NCBI GenBank assembly: GCA_030141605.1
Contig: JAQGDQ010000446.1
Span: 1 to 64,000, forward strand
Length of the DNA stretch: 64,000 nt
Source: Tubiluchus corallicola
Taxonomy: Eukaryota; Priapulida; Priapulimorpha; Priapulimorphida; Tubiluchidae
Reading direction: 5' to 3'
The first letter of the stretch is position 1. Each line of letters starts with the position of its first letter. The position numbers and the translations under genes were made by a program. Positions 10,987 through 23,790 of the stretch are shown here, in pieces. Under the pieces are notes generated by a model, which searched no databases, had not been told where the DNA came from, and saw nothing but the letters and a program-made list of their open reading frames with translations.

Positions 10987-11758
10987 TGTCGCGCAGTTCG
11001 CTTTAATTACTTTGCGTTGATTAACTTGACTTTTAAATATTACATTGTGCCTTCTTGCTCATTTCTTCATCTCATTACCCCCTTTTTAGGCTTGTTATAG
11101 CATTGATATAGCTTAAATTTCCCTCTAATCTTACTGTACTTATTTGCTTCTGAATTACCTTTTACATTAATAGTGTTCTAGTTTTCTGTATTTAAGCTGT
11201 GTACGACAGGTCTGCTTCGAACATTTAGACCTGTGGGCTAGCCAGGCTATGTTCCGCTGTGTTTTAGTGTAGTGGTTTTCAGTATTGATAATTATGTTAT
11301 TTGATTCAGTGATTGTACTTGCTAGTATAGATGTTATAATATAATTCCTCGTGACTTGTTAATGATTGTTTTTTTATTTGATTGAAAAAGTTCACAGGCT
11401 TAATAATTGTGGGCAAAGTTTAATTTCAGTAACAGCTCTCCCACCTATTTCATTATCCACACATAAACGCTCAAACAAAAGATGTGCGTTAACCTGGCCG
11501 AATGGCAACCGGACCCAGAAAGGTCAAATTTGCACAATTACGCTTTCAAAGAAGCCAGATTTTGAATCAAGAAAGAATAAAGTAAATCACGTTTGGTGAA
11601 CGAAACCAGGGCAAAGGTTTGCAAATTAATTATTGAAGTGGATTAGGGTTAGGGTTCGGGGTTAGGGTTAGGGCTAAGGCTAGGGCTACAGTGAACGGAA
11701 CCGTAAACTCCATCCGAAATCAGTAAACAAAAAATGTTTTTTGCTAACAGAATAATAT
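10987..11758 (+). repeat. Segmental duplication unit A, copy 1
   Basis: This aligns with 25250-26016 in the same orientation over about 770 bp with scattered substitutions and small indels. It includes a degenerate telomere-like run (GGGTTAGGGTTCGGGGTTAG at about 11646). The copy ends where a foldback element begins; the other copy has no such insertion. No gene is recognised in it. Confidence 0.8.
11642..11692. repeat. Interstitial TTAGGG-like repeats
   Basis: About seven hexamer-like words (TTAGGG, GTTCGGG, TTAGGGC, TAAGGC, TAGGGC) occur in a row. A more decayed version is in the duplicate at about 25914-25955. Confidence 0.6.
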
Positions 11759-13082
11759 AGGTTTTACAAGTCAAATGTAGACCTACATTAAGTCAAATGT
11801 AGATTTAGGTAATTCAAATGTGTCTTGGTAACTCAAATATAGACTTAGGCAGTTCAAATGTGTTAAGAATGGTTTTCAACAAATCTTAAGTGTTTTTGGT
11901 AAGTCAAATGTAGACACATGTCAAGTCAAATGTCCTATGTCTACATTTGACTTACCTAAGTCACACTTGAGTTACCAAAACACATTCGAAATTCCTATGT
12001 CTACATTTGACTTACCTAAGTCACATTTGAACTTTCCTGTGTCTACATTTGACGTGTAAAACCTATATTACAATTAATTACAACAGCATTACCAATGCAA
12101 TAGCTTTACTGCAATTAAAATACCAGTTTAACAATAATAGTACCACAACAGCATAACAATATACGTTATGTCACAATAACCATATTAAGACAATAACAGA
12201 ACAACAGAACAACAAGAAATCTCCAGCTCTACATACAATTAACCATGTGGTATGAGAAATTACATCTTATAACATACGTTAACAATGCAGTATAAGAAAC
12301 TGCTTAACCTATTATATTAAACTGTACAGGCCTATCATTTGTGGTTATGCTGGTAATAGGATAATAGAAAGGTCGTTAAGACCCACCCTGCCAGAGTTCA
12401 TTAGAAGTGGAGCGAAGTGGGACTAACAGACACAAAGGAAATCCCGTGAGGATTTCGTTTTGAGGAAAAAACAACTAAACATCAACTTTGTCGTCTTTTT
12501 TGTTTACGTGGCAAAAAAAGCTCCTTGCATTGTGAACGTGAGCGGGCGTGTATGATGAATAAGAGTGTGTATTATAGGTTTTACACGTCAACTGTAGACC
12601 CAGGAAAGTTCAAATGTGACTTAGGTAAGTCAAATGTAGACATAGGAATTTCGAATGTGTTTTGGCAACTCAAATGTGACTTAGGTAAGTCAAATGTACA
12701 TGCAATACTTTGAATAAATGAATAAATCTGTAATTAAGTTATTTAAGTGCAAATTAGAAAAAGCTAAACTACAGATAATGCATCTATTACAAGGCCTATA
12801 ACGTTGTTATTTTAACTTAGGAGCAATTATTAAATTGAAATTAAAGAAGATTAAATTTAACGTCCTTAAACTTTACCACCTATCCACATTTGAGATACCA
12901 ATGTCAGATTCGACTTGACATGTGTCTACATTTGACTTACCAAAAACACTTAAGATTTGTTGAAAACCATTGTTAACACATTTGAATTACCTAAGTCTAC
13001 ATTTGAGTTACCAAGACACATTTGAATTACCTAAGTCTACATTTGAGTTAACGCACGTCTACATTTGATATGTAAAACCTAT
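11757..13082. mobile_element. Complex foldback element with repetitive arms
   Basis: The outer ends are ATAGGTTTTACA and its reverse complement. Each arm is built from alternating short units: TCAAATGTAGAC, TAGGTAA, TCAAATGTG and TTTTGGTAA, in both orientations. The same ATAGGTTTTACA/TGTAAAACCTAT motif also closes an inner copy at about 12067 and opens another at 12574, giving arm-spacer-arm (11757-12067, 12068-12573, 12574-13082). Arms with internal subrepeats are characteristic of foldback-type DNA elements. The spacer codes for nothing recognisable. Confidence 0.6.
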
Positions 13083-13850
13083 AGTTTGCATTTCTTTTAT
13101 GATTGTTCATTCATTCGGTCAAAACTTCTCAGTGTCAGAACTCTTGCAGATCAAAAAATACATTTGTCCACAATCTGTGTTTACACTTCACTCTTTCACG
13201 GGCTATTTGTCACAAGATCAAGGGGATGTTACCCACGATGTAAAAAATTCGACATAGCAAAATGCGTACATGGAACAGATGAGGGTAAAAGGAGACATTC
13301 AGTGTGCCACGCATGTTCAAGAGAAGCATGGGAGCAGGGCAAAAAAATACAGACATTGTTGTACAGATGATTCAGAATACAAAAAATGTGAAAACTTACA
13401 TGCACTAAGAGATGATGCCAGTTCTCAGTTCAACGCACTGTTAATCAAACTGTTATATTCATTGTTATTTGCTATATTACAACTATTTTAAAGTGCTCAG
13501 TAACGTTCCACAAATGCACCGAATTGCACGACTTTAAAGCTATCTTTACCAACCAGGGGGAATTCGCTAGGAATCGAGTAACAGACAGAAATGGAGCTCA
13601 CTTGCGACTCGCCGAGCTAGCCAACAGTTAGATCAGATCTTACCAGATTAAAGTCATGTGGACCTCACAAATGCTAATTGGAACTCTTGTTTAATTGAAA
13701 CTCATGTTATTATCTACAGCAATTAGAGCAATTATCTACATGTATATAGTTAAACTTGACACCACCCTGGAGATAATACATTGTTTTAGATTCAAATCTT
13801 GTTTTATTTTATTTTATTTTTTTTTGGTAAAATTTTACACACGTGACAAG
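13083..13850. other. Non-coding, no convincing gene
   Basis: Overlapping open frames at 13065-13370 (101 codons) and 13270-13491 (73 codons) have Cys- and Lys-rich segments but match nothing I know. They may be remnants of a mobile element. Confidence 0.3.
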
Positions 13851-14714
13851 TGTCAGGCCTTATACGCCTCCTGGTGTGGAAAGTAACAGGATAATTGAAG
13901 CAGAAAAATTGCAGATTTTACTCATAAAATTACTTTCTCTTTTTGTGTTTCTTGTACAAACTGACAATTAGATGAATATGCAGAATTCGTTTGTAGAAAA
14001 GAGAAAACATAGAAGATTACTATCACAATGGGGTAGTACATCAAATTATTACTGTACAAAATAACGATGTTGTATGTAAAATATTACAATCATTATTATT
14101 ATTGTGTGAAATTGTGTGTCTAGTTCTACCAAAGGTCTTTTCAAAACGTTAATTTTTTTCACTTTCACTCTTTTTTAAAATATGATTTTCTTATATATTT
14201 AATTTTTATGCAAATAACGATAACATATATAAAGAACTTATCCAGTTTTATAGATGAAAATTATGCTCAATTATTTAACAGACAACTTTAAATCACTATT
14301 TAATCTGCCATGCTAATAAGTGCCCAAATTAATCAAACTTTCTGCCAAATAAAGTGTAGCTGACTTGATGACTTTTTAGTGAATTCGCTACCCTATTTCG
14401 TTGACTTTATAATTACTTTATTAACACATTTATTACTCTAATTAGGTTTGTATATTTTTATTACATGTATACGTTTCTGAAATGTTAATGAGAAAAATAA
14501 ACTTGATTTGATTGGATTTTGATTTACGACAGAGGAGCAATATTGAAAGTTACTATCCCTATACCGTAGCTCACTTACATGTGTATTTAAAGATGTTCTG
14601 CATTGTTACGTACCTTTAGCATTCGATGCTGCTACTTGATTTATAGCATTTGTATTGCTATTCTGTATGCTGTCAAACGTAATTCTCGTTGAAAAGAAAA
14701 AACACAATAAAATG
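13851..14714 (+). repeat. Segmental duplication unit B, copy 1
   Basis: This aligns with 22948-23790 plus the continuation at 24537-24557. It starts TGTCAGGCCTTATACGCCTC. The part up to about 14510 ends in AAATAAACTTGATTTGATTG, resembling a LINE 3' end. No gene is seen. Confidence 0.8.
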
Positions 14715-15462
14715 AAATTGCAGTGCTTTTAAACAAATTAAACAAATTGAAAGTCTCTTGCATAAGGACATTTCAAGTCGTGTGAAAATTTCTAGCACTT
14801 TACATTACTTAAAGGGGTGGGTAGCAAAATATCAGATAGGTACAACATCAATAATAATTATCAACTGCAGCGGTGACATAGCACCGCTCTCAACGCATAT
14901 AAAGTACTGAAGTTGATGTCGTATTACCTTATAATACTCTTTATCAGTAACGAGATTAAACATTCCAACCTCTAAAGGCCAATAAATCCTTGATGTTTGC
15001 TGCTTTTTGGAAAATTCCGACCTCAAGCAGCTAAGTCAGCAGTTTTTATGCGTAACGTTATTACGATGTTTGTAGAACACGGCTTGTGTTTCAATCAAAC
15101 GCATGTAAAGCAATTAATAACATGTAAAACATTTTTTTTAAATTGTATTTATTTGTTTATCCATTCAGTGTTACGAATAGAATTACAATTTCATTATTCT
15201 GTTGATAAATTTAACATGCTTCCGCGCAGAAGTGCCATAAGTGTAGCTGACATTAGCTTCAGTTACGTCCAACATCCTACATACGACTTAGCTACAGCAG
15301 ATGAAAAGAATAAACAACAAAAACTAATAGGTGAATTAACAAAATAATGTTGATGATGACAACAATGATGGCGATATTAACAATGACAGCTAAATAATGG
15401 TTATAATGGTGACGATTGTGACATATCAGTAATAATAAAGATAATTGATTCTAGCGATAAAG
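14715..15462. other. Non-coding interval absent from the duplicate
   Basis: This interval lies between duplication units B and C here but is missing from the copy at 24.5 kb, where the two units abut at AATAAAATG/ATATTGAAG. A 116-codon open frame from 14997 without recognisable features is present. Confidence 0.4.
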
Positions 15463-16059
15463 ATGATATTGAAGCACCAAGATCGATCGATGACCTAAAC
15501 AAATTGAACAAATTTTTAAACTGGCACGAGAATCAGTATTAAAATAGCGAACGATTCAGTGAGAATTGAGTGATCAGTCGCAATATAGATCAATTAGACT
15601 GATAAGAGCCAATGATTGATTTTTTGCTTGCGTTAAATATACTTTAATTATTCTGATCTAGCATTTTGAATTTTTGCATTTTAGGTCTCTCCATAATAAT
15701 TTCTATACCTAACTTATTCCATGGTTGACTGTGACAGTTTTAACAACAAATTTAAGAAAAAAAGCGAATTTAAAATAAACATATATATTATTATTATTTC
15801 ATATTATATGTGCTTCATTGCTTTGTTAATACGTGTAAAATGTATACGTGAATTATCAACATACAAAACTTGTACTTTTAAAAGTACTCTTCAATAACTA
15901 GCTGTATATCATGTGTCCTGTATTCTGAATCTACTACATACTAGGCACTGTCGTAGAATACCCATAAAGAGGCTGACCCATGTGCCCTGCAGACTGCTCT
16001 CCTGCGTACTGTGTTTGTTGTTGAACTTACATTCCTCGTGTAGCCAAAACTCCACTTGG
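15463..16059 (+). repeat. Segmental duplication unit C, copy 1 (covers MS4A-like 3' end)
   Basis: This aligns with 24555-25143. The right part (15910-16059) is the 3' end and downstream flank of the MS4A-like gene, read on the minus strand. Confidence 0.85.
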
Positions 16060-18266
16060 TTGGTCAGGTGCATAATATACAACTCCTGGAATATTCCCTG
16101 TTCCACAGCAAACTGCCTTGCAGCAAAGGGACGCAGACAAAATAGAGGACAGCATTTCTACAGACGCTAATGCTATTTGGATCGAAAAAGCATCCTTAAC
16201 TAATATGACGGCAGTCAAATATCCCCAGTCAACCTTATAATAGTAAAATACGGCATCAGCTAAGTATACACTAGCTAAAATTAAAAGAAAGCCTGCAAAT
16301 ACGGCAGCAAGAATACTTAACACCATGAAAGAAATGATCAAGCATTTATTTTTTTGGCTAGTCCCAGCTGCACCAAGACCTAAGCCTCCGGCAATAATGA
16401 AGAAAATCCCGCACCAAATGCCAGCACCAGTGGCTGGAGTTATTGCTATTATTAATGCTATTTCCAGCATAAGTGCAACACAGCCACACAGAACCTACAA
16501 AGGCAGAAAGTTGTAACTTTACTTCGCTGACTGTCTTAATGGTTTCATATGCAAAACTTGTGACACAGCTGACCATTCCTAGGATTTTACTTCTCTGCTA
16601 GTTGTAGTGATGGGAATCGATTATCGTTTTATCTATGAAAAATCGATCTTTTTATCGATTTTCGAATCGATACAAAACAAAATTGATTTTGTTTTGTCTA
16701 TTATTGAAATGAAAAAATAAATGATTATCACCACAGAACATCGATACAAATGGAGTATCTATATTGAAATCGATATGTCATTTCAGTGATAATTGTTTGC
16801 TTTAGCAATACTAAACATATTATTTATATTATCGTGTTATTAACTTCAAAATCTGGTAGCATTAATTACATGAAATGATGCTTCGCGGTTTGCACTGTGT
16901 AGTACAGTGTGTACAATGCTTGTAGCACAATTTTGTAAACTACTTATCGAAATTGAAATCGTATCGCAATTTTTTGACATGTGCTTATCGAAATCTTACC
17001 GTAAGTTTTGCATCGATTCCCATCACTATGCTAGTTAAATATTGTGCAAAGTTGTATGGGAACATATGGAAAGATTTTAGCTAGCTGCAATAACTAGCTC
17101 TTAATTAAATTTGTAATTTAATATTGATTACTAGGAATCATTTTGGTAAATAAACCTATTATATATTACCAGGTAATAAAATGCATATTTCAGCCCGAAG
17201 GTTAAAATGAGCTTAAAAACAACATTTGAATTCATTTCAAGTCAGTTAGCACATGCTCAAGCATGAAAAAACATAAATAAGTCTTGCATGAACCAGGTCT
17301 GATGCATCTACAAGAAGGAGCACTGCCACCAATTACTAGATATCAATTTTCCATTCCAGATTTCTTTACTGCTGAAGTTACATTTTATTTTTACAAATCA
17401 ACTAATTGATCTTGCATGAAATATTGCAGCCATATCTTGGCTAGCACTCCAGAATTTTCCCTAACGAACCTCATTTGATGTCAATTCTGCAGCTTCCACA
17501 CATCAAAGGTCAGTTGCTACATTAAATCTACTTCTAAAAATGATGCCCTTAAGATCTATCGTCATTGGTTCCCAAAGTCCCACTAATTTATTCATAAAGG
17601 CCAACCTCATTTTTCCTGACGCCTTGCCAAGATTACAGATTTGTGAAATATACAGAAGCCAAGTGGTACGGCAGTTGTCAGTCGATCAGGACTTTATGGG
17701 TTCGAATGCCATTCATGTCGAGATGCTTCGAATCATGTTTCAAACAGATATAAATGTTTAGCCTTAACTTGACTGTTGAGCCTTAATTTGACTACATGGT
17801 CATGCGCAGGTACGAAAAGCTGCGAAACAGTGAGATAATCACCTGTCCTTCTTTGGTACCCAGGCTACGAAAATTGATGCCCTAACCACTCACCCCAACG
17901 CCAGACCCGTCTGGCATGGGACCTCGAAGAAAATCTCTGAAAACTACAATCTCAGCCGATTCAAGACAAATGGCAAGAGATATCTCCTTGCGATTTGTGA
18001 ATTGTGTTACATTGAAAATGTGTTTTTACTCACATTTTTCTATTAAAAACTCTTACATTAAGTAGCTATTGACCTTGTCTGGGATTTGTTTCTTTTGCCT
18101 TAACTTCATTTATTCAGGCCTAAAACAATAAGTCTATATATGTTTTAATCACAGCAAGTGAAACTACCATTTTTAACTCTCAAAATATTCATACCTGTAC
18201 AACAGAAAGAATTTTTGCAAACTTTTCAGCAAACTGTAGTTGCTGAGCATCTTCTGTGTCATGCAT
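16027..18266 (-). CDS. MS4A/CD20-like four-transmembrane protein
   Basis: Two exons are read on the minus strand. Exon 18195-18306 ends with a CAG|GTATGA donor; exon 16027-16494 follows a pyrimidine-rich TTTGTAG acceptor, in phase. The first possible ATG in the upstream exon is at 18266; coding could extend further upstream. From there the protein has 179 residues: a short charged N-terminus, then four hydrophobic spans at about 25-43, 50-67, 75-100 and 127-149. The second span reads GIWCGIFFIIAGGLGLGAA, the typical MS4A signature of an aromatic-Gly segment followed by an IAG turn. A Cys pair motif (CCKAVCC) follows span 4. Family members are plasma-membrane proteins that modulate signalling or ion flux; some act as chemoreceptors in mammals. 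The frame ends at TAA (16027-16029), while downstream sequence would continue VQQQTQYAGEQ; the same site is also a good donor (ATGTAAGT). A hAT-type MITE sits in the intron. Confidence 0.7.
16604..17028. mobile_element. hAT-type MITE in MS4A-like intron
   Basis: The termini TAGTGATGGGAATCGAT and ATCGATTCCCATCACTA form an inverted repeat flanked by a perfect 8-bp duplication TGCTAGTT (16596-16603, 17029-17036). The interior is rich in ATCGAT-type motifs and has no coding capacity. Confidence 0.85.
17037..18194. other. Intron of MS4A-like gene with tRNA-like promoter boxes
   Basis: No exon is seen. At 17655-17710 the plus strand carries an A-box-like AGCCAAGTGGTACGGC and a B-box-like GGGTTCGAATGCC. 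At about 17875-17930 the minus strand carries GGGGTGAGTGGTTAGGGC. These look like heads of decayed tRNA-derived SINEs; neither folds into a convincing tRNA. Confidence 0.35.
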
Positions 18267-18324
18267 GTCTGGTATGATTCTATGGTGTAATGGTAGCCTG
18301 TTGTAACTGAAAAACAGATAATGT

Positions 18325-18611
18325 TAATAATTATTTGTTATTTTACTAAAATCACATTTGTACCACTTAGTTAGAATCCGCTAACGCACCGTCTATTTTT
18401 ATCTGCTTTACAAAATAAAATTGAGTCGCTATAGTATTTCAATAAGACAATGTGTAACATGACACTACATACAAAATAACAATGTTAGAACTACTAAGTG
18501 TAGAATATAGAGTGAAGAATATGAAAAAAGATACCAACGTGAACTTTATGAAACTAAGCCCACACAACTGCACAAACTACTTAAGATAACCCACACTCAC
18601 ACTCACACTCA

Positions 18612-18662
<51 letters not shown>

Positions 18663-19161
18663 ACATACGAATACAAGAATGTATATTCAATATAAATTTA
18701 GCATAAAAACAAGAGTATATGTTACAAAATGAATAATAAATTGCATTATTAATTATTGCATTACAAAAGTTACTAGAATACATTACTTAATGTAGCTGAT
18801 AATTTGTTTCTATAATTTGATGATCAGGCTCAAGCAACCAACACATTATAACACTATACTAACTCTCTACAGACATAGCAGCTCACACCAATCCAAATCA
18901 GCATGAAATATCGGGGCAGTTTCTAGAGCTACAATAGCATGATAACTAATAATTATTTGTTTTTTATTAAAATCACATTTGTAGCACTTAGTTTAGGATC
19001 ACCTAATGCACCGTCTGTTTTCACCTGCTTTACAAAATAATATTGAGTCGCTATAGTATTTCAATGAGACAATGTGTAACATGACATTACGTACAAAATA
19101 ACCCTGTTAGAACTACTCAGAATGAAGAATATGAAAAGATACCAACGTGAACATTATGAAA

Positions 19162-19248
<87 letters not shown>

Positions 19249-19280
19249 TTAGCATAAAAACGAAAATATATGTTACACAA
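18325..19280. repeat. Tandem duplication, period about 620 bp, with (CA)n tracts
   Basis: The sequence starting TAATAATTATTTGTT at 18325 recurs at 18947, and similarity continues through GAGTCGCTATAGTATTTCAA into a CA-repeat in each copy (18604-18664; 19165-19246). It lies upstream of the MS4A-like coding exon. No coding sequence was found. Confidence 0.75.
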
Positions 19281-22200
19281 TGACTAATAAATTGCATATT
19301 AATTAAGAATTTCAAAACTTACTTGGTAAGTCAACACCTTTTCGATTACAAAAATATGTACTTCCTTGAGTGATGCTGTTTTTAAACTGATTTCATCTAA
19401 AGTTGAGTTGCTTGTACGTTTGAAAATAGGTGTTATATCAAAGATCAATATTTTTGAAGTGTTTTTGCTAGCACAAAATGTGTATGACTAAATTTCTGTC
19501 AACTTAGACTCTTAGTAATGTTTGCTACAAGAATATCTTTGCTTTAACCTGAGTCAGCTTTATGAATATTCAAGTTGTTTAGTCATGTAACTTTGTCCAT
19601 TACTATATGATGTCGTGCATCTTCTTTGTGTGCTATGTAATATTCAAACAAACTACACACTCATGCGTAAGCACACAAGTAAATTTGAATTTTGAATTTT
19701 TATCTTAAAACTTGCATTGCTTCGCAAACAAGATTAAAACGCTCGTAGAATATTTTTGCTGTTGAAAATTATGTTACTTTGTGATGTCATCAATAGGTGG
19801 CCTCGCCGGCCCTTAAATAAGCTTTTAATCTATTGCTTAGTTATTAGAACCGATTTCGCAGTACTAATTGTGTTGAAATGTATACTTTTTGTCAGACTTG
19901 AAAATGGGGAAGTATATGAAAAATCATCCTATCTTCCTTTAATAATTATTTACAGAAAGTTAAAGGAAATACCACGCCTTCTGGAAGTTATTTCAGTTCC
20001 CGCAAAAAATGTTAGAAGGATTTAGTAATAAAAGTGTGTAAATAGTAAAATCACTTCAAAATCGTGATCATTTCATGCCTACTTTCAATTCAAAATGGTT
20101 ACGTTGCTAGAACGTTATAATGCGTGTAAGCTCGTGTCAGTACCTAAACCAACGACTTATCCCCTGCAGTGCACTAAAAAATTAAAGACAGTAAAAAACG
20201 AAAGCTTCCTCGGCATTGAACCTAGGCTACCCACACGAAAACCGGATAGGTTCCCCTACACCATAGAATCATGAATGTGACTCAAAATTTTACTTTTTGT
20301 GCTCACATACCAAAATGACTGGGCCTTATCCGGTTTCTTACTGTTGCTTGACGTACTTTATCATACTTGTAAACAATTAAGCGATATAAAATTTTAGAAA
20401 CAGCAGGTAAACTGGTAATAAAAAGTTAGATGTATATACGCCCAAACGAATATTAACAAAAACGGCAATACGGCTTTAATTTGGTGCGATAAACCTGAAA
20501 TAAATTTATTTTATAAAGTACAAAGATCGAAAAGAAGAAGAAACTGCAGAAATTTAGCGAGAAAATAATAATTATTAACAAACGGCAGTGATTAACAAGT
20601 AAGCAAATGAATTGAGAAAAATTGAGAAAAAATCTAGCTAGATTAAGTATTACGCATTTAAAATCTAAATTAAAGGGAAAATATACCATTGTTTATATAC
20701 AAAATATTAGCAATAGATTCCATATGAAATTAATATCGTTATTACATGATAATTAGTGCCAAAAGTAGAATCATAGAATCATTATGGCTACTAACGATTT
20801 TAGTGGCCTTATTAAAACATCACATTTGTCACTAAAAGGTAGGCGAAAATACAAGTCGAAAAAAGAACTACATGTACACTGTGACAGAGTATGTACGGAA
20901 ATGACAACAACAGGACTACAAGTATATAGAATAGATTACACAGGTGTGCGGTGATTCATTTCAAGTGGTAATGTATAGTAGGGATGTACAATCGCATTCA
21001 CATCTGGCTCCCCCAAAATGTCTAATGAGTATTTTGCACTGTTACCCAAACTTTTGAAAGGGTAGTACAAGCGCTAATTAGGCAATTAATGTTAATTAAT
21101 TAATTCCCCAACTATGGGAGCTTCGGCTGGGTCGGAATGGCTACGACGAATACCAGAGCTACCTCAGACCATGAAATACGCGTAGTGCAGTGAATCTGTA
21201 TCTCCCTAGTTTGCTAGCTGGGCTCCGCAATAAGCTGCTTCAATGTGAATATGGACCGTGGTAGGTTCGTGCAACAGACAGTGATTTTACGAGTTTGCAA
21301 GAGTTCAAGGTAATACCATACAGTACAAATCAATGTAAATACACTATCAACAGTTGTATATAAGGTTTATTAGTTAGACAAGTTGATAACCTGATGGTCT
21401 TGATAATAACAATTTTAAATAGGTTCACGCATATTGCGTTTACAATCACCCACCGAAAATTCACTGCTGTAGTGTATCAGCAGAATTCATGGTGGCTATT
21501 TACAATTCAAAGACAACTGTTCCTTTAATCAATAATATACAATCTGCAACAGTTAAGTACAAAGTTCTTGATACAAAACATATAATGAATAAGATTACTT
21601 AACTTGGGGATTGGCCCTGCAATTGGCCAAGTCCCGTTCCTAGCATGAGCCGTTCTGAGCTGCAGAGGTTGGTATTATCCAACGACGCAGATGATCACTC
21701 CACGCTGAGCAAAAGAAACGATAGCTCCTACCTTCAGAGTTCCTACCTACAATATTTCAGCGTAAGCGTTCTTGTTCTTAACAACGATAATACATGAGTC
21801 TTAGAAAATGGTCCTTATGGAACGTTAAATTCTTTTGTGTGCAAAAAAGTTCTTATTCGCAATAATGTTAATGCAAGGCCATTAGGAAAAGTTGATCTCG
21901 GACCATTGGAAAAGGAGGTTCAAGCCTACAAAGGACAGAATTTAAACAACTAATGTTCTTGCCTCAGTGATGCAGCAATTACGTGATATAAATTAATTCA
22001 GTACATCTATATACGACAGACTTGATGTATGTGATGCCGTGTGATCTGCAGTGTAAATGATTAAAATTTTAGTTGTGCTCAAGTTACGTACAATACCCCG
22101 TCGTTCATTGTATTATACGAGTGAGCCATCAAACTGCTAAGCTTATTGAAAGAGTATAGCTTATAAGGTCGTGGCGCCATCTTGTGTGAGGTGCATCAAC
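19281..22200. other. Non-coding, mostly unrecognised
   Basis: No convincing gene. A tRNA-like pair of internal promoter boxes is readable on the minus strand (A-box TGGTGTAGGGG, complement of 20253-20263; B-box GGTTCAATGCC, complement of 20212-20222), but the arms do not pair well, so it is at most a decayed SINE or tRNA fossil. Open frames of 78-89 codons (19756-20025, 20453-20689) look like chance. Confidence 0.35.
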
Positions 22201-22201
22201 T

Positions 22202-22510
22202 GTGCATTGTTGTTGGTTGTCAACTACTCTAATAGAACAGTTGCACACTGGTCGTTCGTTTGCGTCATTTAATATTGTGTCGTATAACAATCATTGTGTA
22301 ATAGCAAGAACCCAAATAAACACCATAATTAAATCTACATTGTGCTCGGGTTGTTCGTTAAAGTTTGTTAATAAACTTTGTCATGTTTTTATATCGGGTG
22401 GCGCAAAAAAGTACCGAAGTTTCGACTGCAATTATAGTATTAGAAGTAAGTGCCCTGCAAAATTGAAGTTTCACAGCACGCTATTACAATACATTAGCTT
22501 TTGGCTGTGA
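22202..22510 (+). pseudogene. Fragment with FLYWCH-like zinc-finger pattern
   Basis: An open frame of about 100 codons has no ATG at its start. Residues about 66-90 read AKKYRSFDCNYSIRSKCPAK, resembling the Cys-x-Cys part of FLYWCH/WRKY-GCM1-type domains (YWxC...CxAR). Such domains occur in Mutator-like transposases and in host regulators. The expected C-terminal His-x-His was not found, and the frame stops soon after. I regard it as a possible decayed transposase or host fragment, weakly supported. Confidence 0.3.
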
Positions 22511-22947
22511 ACGTAACGAGTTTTTAGGTTTAGTAGTTTTTAAGTTATGGCCGAAAGCTTTTGTACGTTAAAAAATTAAATGCCTTGATTAAGGTATCTG
22601 GATTTGCTGAAAAACAAAGTGTACCAAGGCCACACAGAATTGCTTGTTACTGACAAACTAAAGGCACAAATTGTTGAATTCTAGACACAAGTTACCCCTT
22701 TACGGATGATAGGTTGATTTTCCATAACGTAAGTCAATCAAAAATATGTTATGAACACAAATAATTAATATTATCAAAGTCCACAGGCCAACTGTACAAT
22801 ATAGTAAAAGGCGTAAAAGGGCCAAAGATGAAATACAGAATACTAACCCGTTGAGGGTATTGGATGCCAGCCTTCTTAAAGCGGTGAAGATGGGAAAGGT
22901 CGGGTCTGGGCTAACAACCCATACCCGCAAGAAACATTGCACTGGAG
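22511..22947. other. Non-coding, nothing recognised
   Basis: No coding frame with known features; no repeat matches noticed before the start of duplication unit B at 22948. Confidence 0.3.
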
Positions 22948-23790
22948 TGTCACGGCCTTATACGCCTCCTGGTGTGGAAACTAACAGGATAATTGAAGCA
23001 GAAAAATGAGAGATTTTACTCATAAAATTACTTTCTCTTTTTGTGTTTCTTGTACAAACTGACAATTAGATGAATATGCAGAATTCGTTTGTAGAAAACA
23101 GAAAGCATAGAAGATTGCTATCACAATGGGGTAGTACATCAAATTATTACTGTACAAAATAACGATGTTGTATGTAAAATATTACTATCATCATTATTAT
23201 TGTGTGAAATTGTGTGTGTAGTTCTACTAAAGGTCTTTTCAAAACGTTAATTTTTTACACTTTCACTCTTTTTTAAAATATGATTTTCTTATATATATTT
23301 AATTTTGACGAAAATAACGATAACATATATAAAGAACTTATCAAGTTTTATAGATGAAAATTATGCTCAGTTATTTAACAGACTTTAAATCATTATTTAA
23401 TCTGCCATGCTAATAAGTGCCCAAATTAATCAAACTTTTTGCCAAATAAAGTGTAGCTGACTTGATGACTTTTAGTCAATTCGCCACCCTATTTTGTTGA
23501 CTTTATAATTACTTTATTAACACATTTACTACTCTAATTAGGTTTGTATATTTTTATTACATGTATACGTTTCTGAAATGTTGAAGAGAAAAATAATCTT
23601 GATTTGGTTTGATTTTTATTTACGACAGAGGAACAATATTGAAAGTCAATATCCCTATATCGTAGCTCACTTACATGTGTATTTAAAGATGATCTTCATT
23701 GTTACGTACCTTTAGCACTCCATGCTGCTACTTGATTTATAGCATTTGTATTGCTATTTTGTATGCTGTCAAACGTAATTTTCGCTGAAG
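22948..23790 (+). repeat. Segmental duplication unit B, copy 2
   Basis: Same orientation as 13851-14693 with high similarity, including the LINE-like 3' end at about 23590-23615. After CGCTGAAG at 23790 the alignment is interrupted by about 750 bp and resumes at 24537. Confidence 0.8.

Noticed and set aside
13065-13491. Overlapping frames of 101 and 73 codons with several Cys
   Set aside because: No recognisable domain, overlapping frames, and the upstream end lies in the foldback element; not supported as a gene.
18281-18306. tRNA-like words on the plus strand (TGGTGTAATGGTAGC)
   Set aside because: They fall within the coding exon and acceptor of the MS4A-like gene on the other strand, and there is no B-box at the right distance.
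20211-20265. Possible tRNA gene on the minus strand
   Set aside because: A- and B-box-like motifs are present but acceptor, D and anticodon arms do not pair; at most a SINE fossil.
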